This document shows positions 21,040-31,064 of a DNA stretch of 64,000 bases, in pieces (within the stretch, counting starts at the first letter, position 1; the number at the start of each line of letters is the position of its first letter). The stretch is from contig JAHDVF020000986.1 of the NCBI GenBank assembly GCA_022606425.2, positions 516,001 to 580,000 on the forward strand. The letters run 5' to 3'. Made by a program: the position numbers and the translations under genes. The notes below the pieces were generated by a model that was not told the DNA's origin, ran no database searches, and was given only the letters and a program-made list of their open reading frames with translations. This DNA is from Lepidostoma basale. Lineage: Eukaryota > Arthropoda > Insecta > Trichoptera > Lepidostomatidae.

Positions 21040-21290
21040 CAATGGAAAATTGTGTGTTTTGCATCCTCAACCTCAGTGATGTCAATCTTTTGTTGCTGAC
21101 TTTTGTCCTATGGAAATATTGGACTAAACAGCCGTGGTCAACAACAGCTAAGTCAAGTAGTGATCAGCATCCAAAAGACTACAAAATGACTTCAAGCCTC
21201 CGACGATTCTGTGAGTCAGTCACAGTACCACGTTTTCTCTATTCCTATTGTTTTCATTTTGCTGTATATCTTGACCAGATACCTAACTAT
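21040..21290. other. Unassigned
   Basis: Possible further LINE debris between two minus-strand LINE fragments. A 137-codon plus-strand frame begins here but runs into the LINE antisense, so it is not a gene. Confidence 0.3.
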
Positions 21291-21291
21291 C

Positions 21292-21965
21292 TAACCATCA
21301 CGCCGTTTCTCCGGAGGGGTAAACAGAGACGATGGAACGCCAAACTGTTCTATCCTGACATAACTCTCGCGCCTCTTCTACATTCACACACCGTGACACG
21401 CACGCTCGTCGATGGTTCCTGCTTCGACCATGGCCGCCTATCAGTATTTGATTAATTTGGTCATACAATGTGTTCCTTGGCATTCCTCTACTTCTATTTC
21501 CATTGAAACTCTTGGTATATATTTTTTGGCCATTCTTCCCTCATCCATTAGTTCCATATGTCCAAATCATCTAAGTGACCCTTTCTTAATTTTATTTAGG
21601 ACGCATTCATCCGCCTTACATTCCTTTCAAACTTCTTCATTGGGTATTCTATCGTACATTGTTTTTCTGAACATTATTTTAAGTGATCTCATTTCTACGG
21701 CATTTATCCTACTTTCATCCTTCTTTACCCATCTCCAAGCTTCACATGCATACATAAGGGTCGGCACTAAAACCCCATTGTACACTGCTATCTTTGCTTC
21801 AGTCAATATATTTCTATTTGAAGGGATGGTTTTGTATGCACCATTTATTTTGTTTCCAGCACCAACTCTTCTTCCGATGTCTTTCTCAATTTTTCCATCT
21901 CTTGTAAACATGCTTCCTAGATATATAAATTTGGTAACTTGCTCCAATTTCTCACCGTTTCAGAT
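21292..21965 (-). mobile_element. RTE-like LINE 3' fragment (dead)
   Basis: Minus frames: MEQVTKFIYLGSMFTRDGKIEKDIGRRVGAGNK … LMYACEAWRWVKKDESRINAVEMRSL (21947-21627). After a frameshift follow PRNTLYDQINQIL … RRACVSRCVNVEEARELCQDRTVWRSIVSVYPSGE (21483-21298). The 3' end is GGCGTGATGG. It is a different subfamily from the best copy (AWRWVKK instead of AWNWQKK). Confidence 0.85.
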
Positions 21966-21969
21966 ACCT

Positions 21970-22435
21970 AATTTGACCTAACCAATTGATGAGAAGAGAA
22001 GATGCGTCTATTTGGTTTTTTATGTATTTAATTGGTAAGCGATGATATCTTCTGATATGATATGATATTTAGAGTCATCTTTGGTATGTAATCATTTCGA
22101 GTTGCAGAATGATAATTAGTGAATACAAACTAGGATATATTGATTGACATATCATATTTTATAGACGCACTAACGTACGGCAATGTATAGCATTAGTCAG
22201 GGGTGAAAATACGTGTATGTACCTATGTACTTGATAGAAAACCGGATGCACCCTTCTAAGGAAAGTCCTGTATGATCCCTGGATACTTTTATTTCCTTAA
22301 TAGCTTTACATTGGTGCAGGATATATGCCCCGAAAAACTTGTTCCATACTCACATGCAAGTATGTACGTAGATACATAATAATATTTATTCATATACATA
22401 CTTTACTTGGGCATGATATTCTTTTTATGTGGTTT
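21970..22435. other. No gene recognised
   Basis: AT-rich, no assignable feature. Confidence 0.35.
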
Positions 22436-22436
22436 T

Positions 22437-22545
22437 TCTCTTGGACTTGGATACTGTGTTTTTTTCTCTATGACTTGGACTTGGATATTCTTCTCTTGTG
22501 CTTTTTTATTCTAAATCTGATGGGAACATTGTAGGAAAGGTAGCA
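22437..22545 (+). repeat. 'TTGGACTTGGA' dispersed repeat, copy 1
   Basis: Tandem TTGGACTTGGATA-type units followed by TTCTAAATCTGATGGGAACATTGT. The same phrase order appears at 25960-26045 and 35052-35150. Non-coding; nature unknown. Confidence 0.5.
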
Positions 22546-22577
22546 TCAAAGATGTAATATCAAAAGTGACAGGCGAC

Positions 22578-23405
22578 GGGTGGCTTTGACTCCGTCTCTC
22601 TGAAGGGTAAGAATGGACCTCCACACTGTTCTTTTCTGACATACTTATCTCACTTCTTCATCATTCATACATCGTGTTATCCACGTCCGTTGATTTCTCT
22701 GACTCTTCCCGTGACCGACATTTAAGATTTGAATGATTTCACGTTTTCCTCGGTCTTTCTCTATTTATTATTCCGTTTAAGCCATTAACATATATGCTCT
22801 CTGAGCCATTATTTCTGCATTCATTCTTACCACGTGTCCAAACTATCTTACTTTCACCCCCCTTTTGTCAGTTCCATGCTTCACTGCCATACATAAGGGT
22901 TCATCGCATCGTGTGCCATCCTAACTTTTTTGATAAGCTTTTATTTGCGATGACAGCTTTACGTGCACCATTCACTTTGTTGCTTGCCCCAACCTTTCGT
23001 TCAATATCCTTCTCCACTCACCCATCATTTGTAAACATACTCACTAAATATTCAAATTCATCCACTTATTCCAGATTTTTTAAATTCAATATAATGTTCC
23101 AGACTGTCGTGCTTTCTTCTTTTTCAAAAATCTTTACCATAGACTTATTCACATTTGTCGTTAGATCATACATAGATCATACTAGACACCAGAAATTGTC
23201 TTTCATGGTTATAGTCTGCAAATAGAACAACTTCATTCGCATACAAGAGACAGCTTACTGACACTTCGCTCATTTTAGCACCTACATGGTATAGATTAAA
23301 CAACCACAGGGACATTACGCAACCCTGTTTAATACCTTTATCAATATCAAATCAGGCTGAAAGATTTTCATTTACGCTGACACTAGCAGTGCTTTTCGTG
23401 TACGG
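22578..23405 (-). mobile_element. RTE-like LINE fragment reaching into the RT domain (dead)
   Basis: Longest fragment of the family after the best copy. On the minus strand it starts around 23400 in 'ASVSVNENLSA' and passes a degraded QGCVMSLWLFNLY block (23290-23340). It runs on through the tail to the 3' end near 22580 (TCCGTCTCTCTGAAGGG). Stops and frameshifts throughout. Confidence 0.8.
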
Positions 23406-23409
23406 CGAC

Positions 23410-23965
23410 ATGTCGTGATCAGTTTTATACTTATTCAGGCAATAGTTTCCACAACTTAATTTTATCTACGTGATGCGTTTGCCACACGCGAATACGCAAA
23501 AGATTACCAAGAACATCGCTGTGCTTTTTACGGTATAACTCCTGAATGTAAGTGCCCATCGCTTAATTATCTAAATAAAATAATTGCACAGTTTGTAATT
23601 TTATACGGCTCACCTAAGTATGTTCACCCTATTAAGCTAATCACATTGTAGAATATTTTGTTAATTGGGAAGTTTGTAGAGAAGTTGACTGTTCATTTTT
23701 ATTAATTTTTATACAACTTCCATTACGTAAAACTGGAAATCAGAATATAGATATTATGAGGGTTTTTTTAGTACTTGTTTTTATTTTTATATTTATTTTA
23801 TGTGGTTATAAATCGCAATCAAACTATGTCAAGCCAATATCGTTTCGGGAGCTTTTTTTTTTTTTTTTAAAAGACTAACATCAAAGATTTAAATCAATGA
23901 TATTAGAATTTATTTTACAATCTTCAATGTGAGCAGAAAATAGCTCATTATTATGAAGAAGGAAT
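23410..23965. other. No gene recognised
   Basis: AT-rich. An 18-bp T run lies near 23860. No gene. Confidence 0.4.
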
Positions 23966-24037
23966 CTGGTCGTTCCAGGCTCGAACCCAAGTCCCCTAGA
24001 TTAGAAGTCAAGCGTTCTATCCCCTAGACCACCACCC
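23966..24037 (-). pseudogene. tRNA-like sequence (Arg-TCT-like anticodon arm)
   Basis: The minus strand reads GGTGGTCTAGGGGATAGAAC (D-arm like), then an anticodon arm with loop CTTCTAA (anticodon TCT), then GGTTCGAGCC (T-loop/B-box like). The acceptor ends (GGTGGTC and AACGACC) and T-stem pair poorly. It is best read as a tRNA pseudogene or a tRNA-derived SINE head. Confidence 0.45.
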
Positions 24038-24039
24038 GA

Positions 24040-24449
24040 TTTGGTAAGATATTGTCTATTGGTATCTTTGGTAAGATATTGTCTATTAATACATTGTACC
24101 ATAGATTATTATGCATTATGTTATGTTGGCATATTGTCTGTCATTTTACGAACTACTATTGGTGCTCAATAGAAAGATGGCGGTTAAATTATTCTGAGGC
24201 TAGTAGTTTCGATTTGTTAGACGTGTAAACTTCATATTGGCTTCACCAATATTGACGGGTGTAGAATTAATTTATCATAGTAGTTAATTTACATTGTATT
24301 TTAAATATTGATATCTCTCAATTTTAAATTTTGAACATTTTTTAATTCAACACACAATCTTGTTTTATTTTAAAATTAAATTAAAAACTTTCAATTCATG
24401 AATGAAAGTATCTGTTTGTTTTGTGAATATTGATATAACACTCCCAAAA
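24040..24449 (+). promoter_or_regulatory. Upstream region of HDDC2
   Basis: Holds a 26-bp tandem duplication of TGGTAAGATATTGTCTATTG (24041-24090). Beyond it is AT-rich DNA with AAGATGGCGG at 24175. The 5'UTR and promoter of HDDC2 must lie here, but no TATA box or initiator could be fixed. An upstream ATG at 24399 is closed by TGA, so it cannot extend the coding start. Confidence 0.35.
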
Positions 24450-25531
24450 ATGGCTGATTTTGACTATTCTAAACTGATTGACTTCCTGGAATTGGTTGGA
24501 CGTTTGAAGGTTAGTTTTTTATTTTACTGATTTGCTATTTGACATTGAATCTATTTTAGTGATTGTTCATATAATTGTTTTTTAATAATTTTCAGCACGT
24601 CAAAAGAACAGGGTGGGTAATTCGTAACGTGGATGACTGCGAAACAATATCAGGTCACATGTACAGAATGGGAATGATGACATTCTTATTAAATGGGACA
24701 ACAAATAATTTAGATAGGCTCAAATGCTTAGAACTTGGTAAGTAAATTGCGAATTGTTCCGTTTATACGATGTTTTGCTTACTTTATTCCAATGTCACTC
24801 TTTTATTAATCATGTTTCATAGCATTGGTTCACGACCTGGCTGAATGTATTGTTGGAGATTTGACACCGTTTTGTGGAGTTTCTCCAGAAGAAAAACACC
24901 GCCGGGAAGATGAAGCCATGAAGGATATAGCGAATCTTACTGGTCCCTCTGGAATTCTTCTCTATGATTTGTACAAGGTATGAACTCGTCTTTTGAAACT
25001 CGCTTAAAAACATTTCATAATAATAATTTACCTCTTTTAATATCATTATTTTGGAATAAACCTACGATTAGCCAAAGACAAGTTCTTTATTTTAATAAAT
25101 GTGTGTGTGTCCTGCCAAAGTCTAGATATTCTAATGTGATACTATTTACATTTATTTATGTACTTAGTACGTTGTTTGTGAGAAACAACAGACAATTCTA
25201 TCAAGTATAAGTCTGAATTTGGTGTATTCATTATATTGAGTGAATTAATTTCTAATGACATAATTTCACTTTGCAGGAGTATGAAGCTAAAGCCACACCA
25301 GAAGCGATATTTGTGAAGGAATTGGACCGATTTGACTTAGCCCTCCAAGCCTTTGAATATGAAAAGCGTGAGAACTCACCACATTCTCTACAAGAGATTT
25401 TTTTAGCTGCTAATAAGAATTTTAGTCATCCACTGATAGTGGGCTTATTAGGAGAACTTTTAAAGAGAAGAACTAATTTTGAAAACAAAGATATTAGAGA
25501 AACTGCTGCAGATGATAAAAATAGCACTTAA
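24450..25531 (+). CDS. HDDC2: HD domain-containing protein 2 (5'-deoxynucleotidase family)
   Basis: Four exons: 24450-24509, 24596-24737, 24823-24977 and 25277-25531. All introns are GT-AG (donors GTTAGT, GTAAGT, GTATGA; acceptors TTTTCAG, TTTCATAG, TTTGCAG). The coding length is 612 nt, 203 residues, matching the family (about 200). The HD metal site shows as H41 (SGHMYRM), H71-D72 (LVHDLAEC) and D116 (ELDRFDLALQAFEYE). E75 and the GDLTP block (79-83) follow HD. The family includes bacterial YfbR and hydrolyses deoxyribonucleoside 5'-monophosphates with a divalent metal. The start has a good context (CCCAAAAATGG). All catalytic residues are present, so it should be functional. It probably acts in the cytosol in nucleotide turnover. 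Confidence 0.93.
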
Positions 25532-25959
25532 GATTCAATTAATAATGTGGATAAATTCATTTATCTACTATCTCATGTTTGTGAAAATAGAAGATAGAGC
25601 AGAATATACCGTATTTTACTGCCTATAAGACGCACTTTCATTTTTAAGCAATTTTATTTTTTAAATAACATTTTTATTATCAAATTGCAAAGTCAGATTT
25701 AAAAAATCATAGTTTATAAACCCAGACTGACCTTTAATATCCGGTGGACCTTTAAAAAGTGGCATTTTCTGAGATATTTTGGTTTTGGTTCACATGCGAA
25801 GTCCATGACACTTCATAAACCTGTAGCACTAACCAACTCTACCCTCAAAGTCTGTTAAGTTCTACTGTAGCGCTAGCTTAGTTCCAATGCCATTTTGACG
25901 GTGTTCTTGAATCAGTGGCGGTACTGCCATAGAAGCCCAGAAGCCCGGCTTGCGTAGCA

Positions 25960-26045
25960 AAATTTTGAATCCTTTTCTGGCTTACAGAGGTTCAGCTCTT
26001 GTGCCTATTCCTCTTAAGTCTGGTGGGAACATTGTTTTAAGATGA
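25960..26045 (+). repeat. 'CTGGCTTACAGAGG' dispersed repeat, copy 2
   Basis: CTGGCTTACAGAGGTTCAGC followed by CCTATTCCTCTTAAGTCTGG and TGGGAACATTGT. Corresponds to 35080-35150, and in its last part to 22510-22535. Confidence 0.55.
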
Positions 26046-26696
26046 TTTGGTGGGTTGTTGGTTTATGCGGGGGCATGATTTCTTAGATTTGGGGGTTTTG
26101 ATTCAAAATTTCCTCTATTTGCACATTTCGCCTCGTTGCAAGAATAACATGTTATCTTGAAAATTTTTAAAATGAAACAATATACCAGTCTGAAAGAGAC
26201 AATGTGACAACACAATATACCACTGTTGTGTTGTCTCTTTCTCCCATAAATTCTCTTTTTTTTTACTTTAAAAATACCATGTTTTTGTAGAAAATAATGT
26301 TGAACGCGGCGGATTTGATTTTCGAAATGTCACGTTATTCTTGCAAAGAGGCGATTTAGTCTTCCTCATATTTTTATGTTCTTCTTTACTATAACGCCAA
26401 TCGCAAATGGCTTTTTTAGTTGGTGGAGGTCCGAAATGCCGCTCAGCTGCTCTGTTTCCATGTTCTGCATTTGTAATTACTAGGGCTCAGATTTATATTC
26501 ACTAAAAAGATATTAAAATATTGTTTTATATGTGCCAAAATATATTTAACTAACCTTATATTTACTGTTAACTAGAAAAAAACAAGTTCTTATTTGTGAC
26601 AAATTATTTTTTGTATCGTACAATTACATATTTTTATATATTTTCAGGGGTATGACACAGTCGATTTTTTACAAAAGTGTTATTTAGAAGGGAGAA

Positions 26697-27400
26697 CTAA
26701 CTCTCGAACTTGTAGATTGTGCAATCATTGATGACGCCATCCACACGTTCTTCCAGCAAGGTGGATTTTTTAATTACTTCCTGGGCGGAATGTAGATCCA
26801 TCACAGCGTGCAGCTTTTCCTGGCAAGGTCCACCCTTTCTCTTGATCACGTCAATGATTGGTTTTTCCCTAACCGAAGTCAAAATGGCGTCCCATGCCAA
26901 CAGCTTTTCAACCATCGCTGGACAATTGTGAATTGTTTTTGGATCATTATGCGACGTCATAACTTTGTCAATGGCATGATAGTCTTCAAATTATTTATGT
27001 TGTTGATTGAAATTTCTTGGTAGAAGTTCATTGTAAATATTGAAAATAAAAAAATGTTATTAAGAATTTTTCTATGTTTATTTTTAGTGTAAAATCTACT
27101 TATTATAATAAGTAGATTTTACACTAAAATTAAACATAGAAAAATTCTTAATAAAAAAAAATATATATTTTCATTATTTATGATAGTCTTCTCCTTTACC
27201 TTTTCTCCGTGTTTAACGTATTAGAAGCGATGCTTGGATCCACGTACTCCACCGCGAAACAATAGGCTCCGGTGGAAGCGGGGTTTGGGAGTTCTTTGGG
27301 GGGAAGGTATCTTCTCCGCTATGTCCAGTTTTCCTTGCCACAACAGTACCAAGTTCGAAAGGGAGACTACTTACAATATGAACAAAAATATGCCATTTAA
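26697..27400 (-). pseudogene. Possible transposase remnant
   Basis: Two frames lie on the minus strand inside the transposon. 27400-27213 includes PPEPIVSRWSTWIQA, similar in pattern to the 'P-PV-TRWGTWL-A' block of hAT-like (CGBP1-like) transposases. 27030-26697 (with one frameshift) includes HNCPAMVEKLLAWDAILTSV and EVIKKSTLLEERVDGVIND, a helical protein I do not recognise. The nested palindrome separates the two. Together they could be one broken transposase gene. This is inference from one motif and position. Alternative: an unrelated retro-copied host gene. Confidence 0.4.
27057..27156. mobile_element. Near-perfect 100-bp palindrome
   Basis: Arms of about 48 bp: TTATTAAGAATTTTTCTATG … GTGTAAAATCTACTTATTA, then the reverse complement. 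Only one position differs and there is almost no spacer. A very young small hairpin element or a replication-slippage product. Confidence 0.8.
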
Positions 27401-28160
27401 TTAGTATCACCGCGAAAACCCTGAAATATTCTTAAATATTCGCTAAACCCTGAAATATGCTTTTATATTCCCTAATATAGGGTTAAAGGGGGTATGTAGA
27501 TCTCAAAACCAAAAAACTGTGTCTTTTTGAATGCTAAACCCAGGAAAAAATATGTTTTTTGTCAATTCCGAACCCTAGTTATAACTTTCAATCATATGAA
27601 AACCCGCATCATATGAAAACCTTTTATTTTTTTTCCTTTGCAAAACTAGCTACTAACAAAATATTGTACTGTTCAATTCCTGTTCACTGGCACCATAGAC
27701 TGCAATGACGCATCAAAGACAATGTTCTGGATTTCTGATAGCGGGGCGGGAGGGAGACAGTGTTAGCAAACTTGTAAATCCCCACAACTCATGTTCGTCG
27801 CATCGGTGCACTGCCAATGTTGCCAGATTGATAAAATAGGTTTCCCATGGCATCGAATATAAGGCCATTTTTAAGACTGGCTGGAATTTTAAATCAAACA
27901 CTGGACATTTTTTATTAATTTCGAGTAAAAGACGCACTTGAATTTTGGAGGCAATTTCTTTAAGAAAAAATTGCATCTTATAGTCTGTAAAATACGGTGA
28001 AATAAATGCTAGCTTTGTGTTTAGATTCCTACATCTTTCATTTATTTTTTAACAACTTTGCCTAATGTGTAATTTTTAAATGACATTTTTACTTATTAAT
28101 GTATTGGATCTTTTATTATGCAGTATTTGCTCTGTATTAGCGAATTATATATTTTTTTGC

Positions 28161-28322
28161 GGGAGATGCCTATTGGTGGCGATGAGGTTCGCAACCCATC
28201 ACACCGCGTCTCCCGCGGGGCGAAAAGAGAAGGATGGAGTGCAGCATCAGTAAAAGTGTGACAGTCCATTCTTTCTGCCTACCCTTTCGGGGAGACGGCG
28301 TGATGGTTAGTTAGTTAGTTTT
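28161..28322 (+). mobile_element. SINE with RTE-type 3' end, copy 2 (5'-truncated)
   Basis: Begins at GCGGGAGATGCC and contains GAGGTTCGCAACCCATC (B-box-like). Ends ACGGCGTGATGGTTAGTTAG. Nearly identical to 32850-33000 over its length, so recent. Confidence 0.8.
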
Positions 28323-28324
28323 AT

Positions 28325-28598
28325 ATTTTTTTTCGCCAAACCATTATCTCTCCAGGTGCTTCATCTTATCTATCCATTGTTGAATGGGTTTGAAATTAAC
28401 TAAAGCTATCTCCTTATAATCCATATAATTAGCATTTTTATTTACCATTATTGTGTTGTTTTATAATACAAAAAAAACTTCCATAATTTTAATTATATCA
28501 ATATTCTGAATCGAAGCGTCCGCTAGTTTTACTTTTACGAGTGAAATTCAGGAAATATGTTTCCCTGTGTAAACATCTAATAAGTTAACTTCGGCAAG
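28325..28598. other. No gene recognised
   Basis: AT-rich. Confidence 0.4.
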
Positions 28599-28599
28599 T

Positions 28600-28775
28600 T
28601 AGATGACCTTCGTGACAAGAGCTATGACTGCCAAACCGAAGGTCCCGGGTTTGATTCCTGGCAATGACAGTGTGATTTTCACACTGCCTTTGGTCTGGTT
28701 TAACAACAAATTGTATACAATAATTGTGTTCAAAGGACCTGTATATAAAAAAATAAATACTCAACTTGCAGGGGG
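28600..28775 (+). mobile_element. tRNA-derived SINE
   Basis: GACCTTCGTGACAAGAGC, GGTCCCGGGTTTGATTCC (B box with one change), GTGTGATTTTCACACTG and TTTGGTCTGG. A deletion removes part of the body, then GTGTTCAAAGGACCTGTATA as in the consensus end. Confidence 0.8.
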
Positions 28776-28779
28776 TGTT

Positions 28780-29120
28780 AAAATGATGATTTTTATAATA
28801 TAAGTTTCTTCGTACGTAATTTTAATATTTTATGCGTATGAACATAAAGCGTTAACATTGGAATTACAAAATCACATTTTTTTATGAATTAAAACACTGT
28901 TTTTTCCACTTTTCTCAACGTGATTCAAATGTTTTACACCTTTTCATTTTTTTTTTTACTTTTGAACACTTTGCTTGGTACAATGAAAATTGTTCATCAA
29001 AATTGATTTTGTGGATCAGTTTTTGAATAGATATCAAATGTGCAACATTTATTTAAGAATGTACACAAAGTGATCAATTTTCAGTTATTTTTATGCACCT
29101 CACAGTGAAAGCACATATTT
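28780..29120. other. No gene recognised
   Basis: AT-rich. Confidence 0.4.
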
Positions 29121-29127
29121 AAATATT

Positions 29128-30408
29128 GGTGTATAACTTTGCTTCCGCCGTTTTTTTCCGAAATTCGAGGCTTTATCGTAAAAAACTGGTTATACATTTA
29201 TGATTCAAAGTATTGTCCATCGCTGGCCACTACTTTCTCCCATCTTTCGGGCAGCATACGAATCCCGCGTTGAAAAAACTGGTCATCTTTTGAAGCGATC
29301 CACGAATCGATCCAATTTTTTACTTCTTCATAAGACCGGAAGTGCTGGTCAGCTAGGCCGTGTGCCATTGATCGAAACAAGTGATAGTCCGAGGGAGCAA
29401 CGTCTGGAGAATACGGCGGGTGGGGTAGGACTTCCCATTTCAAAGTTTCCAAGTATGTCTTGACCACTTTCGCAACATGGGGTCGAGCATTGTCATGCTG
29501 TAAAATCACTTTATCATGTCTCTCGTTGTATTGCGGCCGTTTGTCTTTCAATGCTCGGCTCAAACGCATTAATTGCGTTCGATAATGATCGCCTGTGATT
29601 GTTTCAGTCGGTTTTAACAACTCATAATACACTACGCCGAGCTGGTCCCACCAAATACTGAGCATAACCTTGGAACCGTGAATATTCGGTTTGGCCGTCG
29701 ACGTGGAAGCATGGCTGGGATATCCCCATGATTTTCTGCGCTTGGGATTATCGTAATGAACCCATTTCTCGTCCCCAGTCACAATGCGATGCAGAAATCC
29801 CTTCCGTCTTTGCCTTGCAAGCAGCTGTTCACAAACACACAAACGCCGTTCAACATCTCTCGGCTTCAACTCGTACGGCACCCAATTTCCTTGTTTCTGA
29901 ATCATTCCCATGACTTTCAGGCGTTTTGAAATGGCTGGTTGCGTCACTCCCAATGATCCTGCCAATTCTTGTTGCGTTTGACACGAGTCTTGATCAAGTA
30001 ATGCCTCCAATTCTGCATCTTCGAAAACCTTCTCTCTTCCACCGCCATGCTGGTCTTCGACGTTAAAATCACCGTTCTTGAAGCGTTGAAACCACTCTCG
30101 GCACGTTCTTTCACTAATAGCGGCCTCACCATAGGTATTTGAGAGCATTCGATGAGCCTCAGCCGCAGATTTCTTCATATGAAAGCATAAAATTAAAACC
30201 TCCCGCAAATGACGAGAATTTGGCTCGTAAGCTAACATATTTAATCGGGAATAACTTTATGATGCAGACACAAATCGACTAATATTTCGATGGCGTTATG
30301 TTTACAAATACTTAAGCTTATTGTATGACATCTATGATCTATTTATTCCAACTACCACTTACCGTTACTGCCATATATTGCAAAACGGCGGAAGCAAAGT
30401 TATACACC
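29128..30408 (-). mobile_element. Full-length mariner element (DD34D)
   Basis: Terminal inverted repeats of 27 bp start GGTGTATAACTTTGCTTCCG at 29128. They end in the exact reverse complement at 30408, with no mismatch over 27 bp. TA follows the right end (30409-30410); the left flank has TT, so one side of the TA target duplication has mutated or the terminus is 1-2 bp longer. The total of 1281 bp is the usual mariner size. The transposase frame is intact, so this copy may be autonomous or very recently so. Confidence 0.92.
29198..30238 (-). CDS. Mariner transposase, intact
   Basis: 346 residues, the usual length. Order: N-terminal helix-turn-helix domains that bind the TIRs (about 1-110, including RTCREWFQRFKNGDF), the linker WVPYEL (119-124), and the catalytic DDD core. 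The catalytic aspartates are D156 (TGDEKW), D249 (QHDNARPH) and D284 (YSPDVAPSDYHLF). D249 and D284 are separated by 34 residues, which defines mariner DD34D. No stop, frameshift or missing catalytic residue. It cuts and pastes the element into TA sites in the nucleus. Resembles cecropia/mellifera-type mariners more than Mos1, but the subfamily is uncertain. Confidence 0.93.
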   Translation of the reverse strand: MLAYEPNSRHLREVLILCFHMKKSAAEAHRMLSNTYGEAAISERTCREWFQRFKNGDFNVEDQHGGGREKVFEDAELEALLDQDSCQTQQELAGSLGVTQPAISKRLKVMGMIQKQGNWVPYELKPRDVERRLCVCEQLLARQRRKGFLHRIVTGDEKWVHYDNPKRRKSWGYPSHASTSTAKPNIHGSKVMLSIWWDQLGVVYYELLKPTETITGDHYRTQLMRLSRALKDKRPQYNERHDKVILQHDNARPHVAKVVKTYLETLKWEVLPHPPYSPDVAPSDYHLFRSMAHGLADQHFRSYEEVKNWIDSWIASKDDQFFQRGIRMLPERWEKVVASDGQYFES

Positions 30409-30410
30409 TA

Positions 30411-30630
30411 AGTTTGATGTTTTACCGAGTTTGATGTTTTATCTTTTGTACATATAAGTTTAGTAATGTAATGCACAAACCACGTAATTACTTTTATTAA
30501 ACTTACCCTTAGTATTTTTTTTTTGTATTACTAGTAAAGCAATTTACTTATATTATAATCTAGATGTAGATTACAAATACAAATGCTTAAAAATACAATA
30601 TCAAAAATGTTTCAAATAGATTATTAGTTT
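30411..30630. other. No gene recognised
   Basis: AT-rich. A 15-bp direct duplication (AGTTTGATGTTTTA) lies beside the mariner insertion at 30411-30440. Confidence 0.4.
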
Positions 30631-30634
30631 TACA

Positions 30635-31060
30635 ATAATCTCTGATGGAAAGTCTTTAAAGCGCTTTATGGAATGGCACCAAGTTAGTATCTGAACTATA
30701 TAAAACTGGAAGCCTAAATTCAAGTTAATCCACACTCTTAGGCAATTGATAGATTATTTGGGTCGAACCGTTTCCCTAGTACAATTTTTTTCCAATTGAG
30801 CCTTTACAGTAGCTGGCACATCAGCTTGGAACCACCTCTGTTCGAACCTTAGGTGCATTAATGATCAAAAAGATTTCAGGTCTAAACTGAAAACCCATGT
30901 TTTGTAACTTTCATTGAAAATTTAAAGTTATATATAGATATTTGTTTTCTATTATTATTTTCTTACCGTTTACAAATATCAGATGTAGCGTTTATTAAAT
31001 TGCTTTATGAAAAACCTAGCCTATTTTTATTGTTATTTCTAACTTTAAACATTTGTATGC
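30635..31060 (+). mobile_element. CR1/L2-like LINE 3' end (old, dead)
   Basis: Diverged homologue of 12100-12612: GTCTTTAAAGCGCTTTATGG, ATGGCACCAAGTTAG, GCACATCAGCTTGGAACCAC, TAGGTGCATTAATGATC. Many stops and small deletions. Confidence 0.65.
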
Positions 31061-31064
31061 TACT

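Larger units (their letters stand above)
25609..27997. mobile_element. DNA transposon remnant with long imperfect TIRs
   Basis: Left end CCGTATTTTACTGCC, then TATAAGACGCACTTTC (25609-25640). The right end, reversed, reads CCGTATTTTACAGAC, then TATAAGATGCAATTTT (27997-27965). A TA precedes the left end; TG follows the right end. The CCGTATTTT…TATAAG…GCGCA-type terminus is widespread in animal DNA transposons. The interior (about 2.4 kb) has a possible transposase remnant on the minus strand (26697-27400), a nested palindrome (27057-27156) and the 'TTGGACTTGG'-linked repeat (25960-26045). It begins 77 bp after the HDDC2 stop codon. Confidence 0.65.

Noticed and set aside
21042..21981. Plus-strand frames of 137 and 189 codons
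   Set aside because: Antisense to the RTE-like LINE fragment on the minus strand.
23966..24037. Functional tRNA-Arg gene
   Set aside because: Acceptor and T stems do not pair properly, although the anticodon arm looks good; kept only as a tRNA-like pseudogene.
26697..26960. Stand-alone host gene
   Set aside because: No start context, one frameshift upstream, and location within a transposon; kept as a possible transposase remnant.
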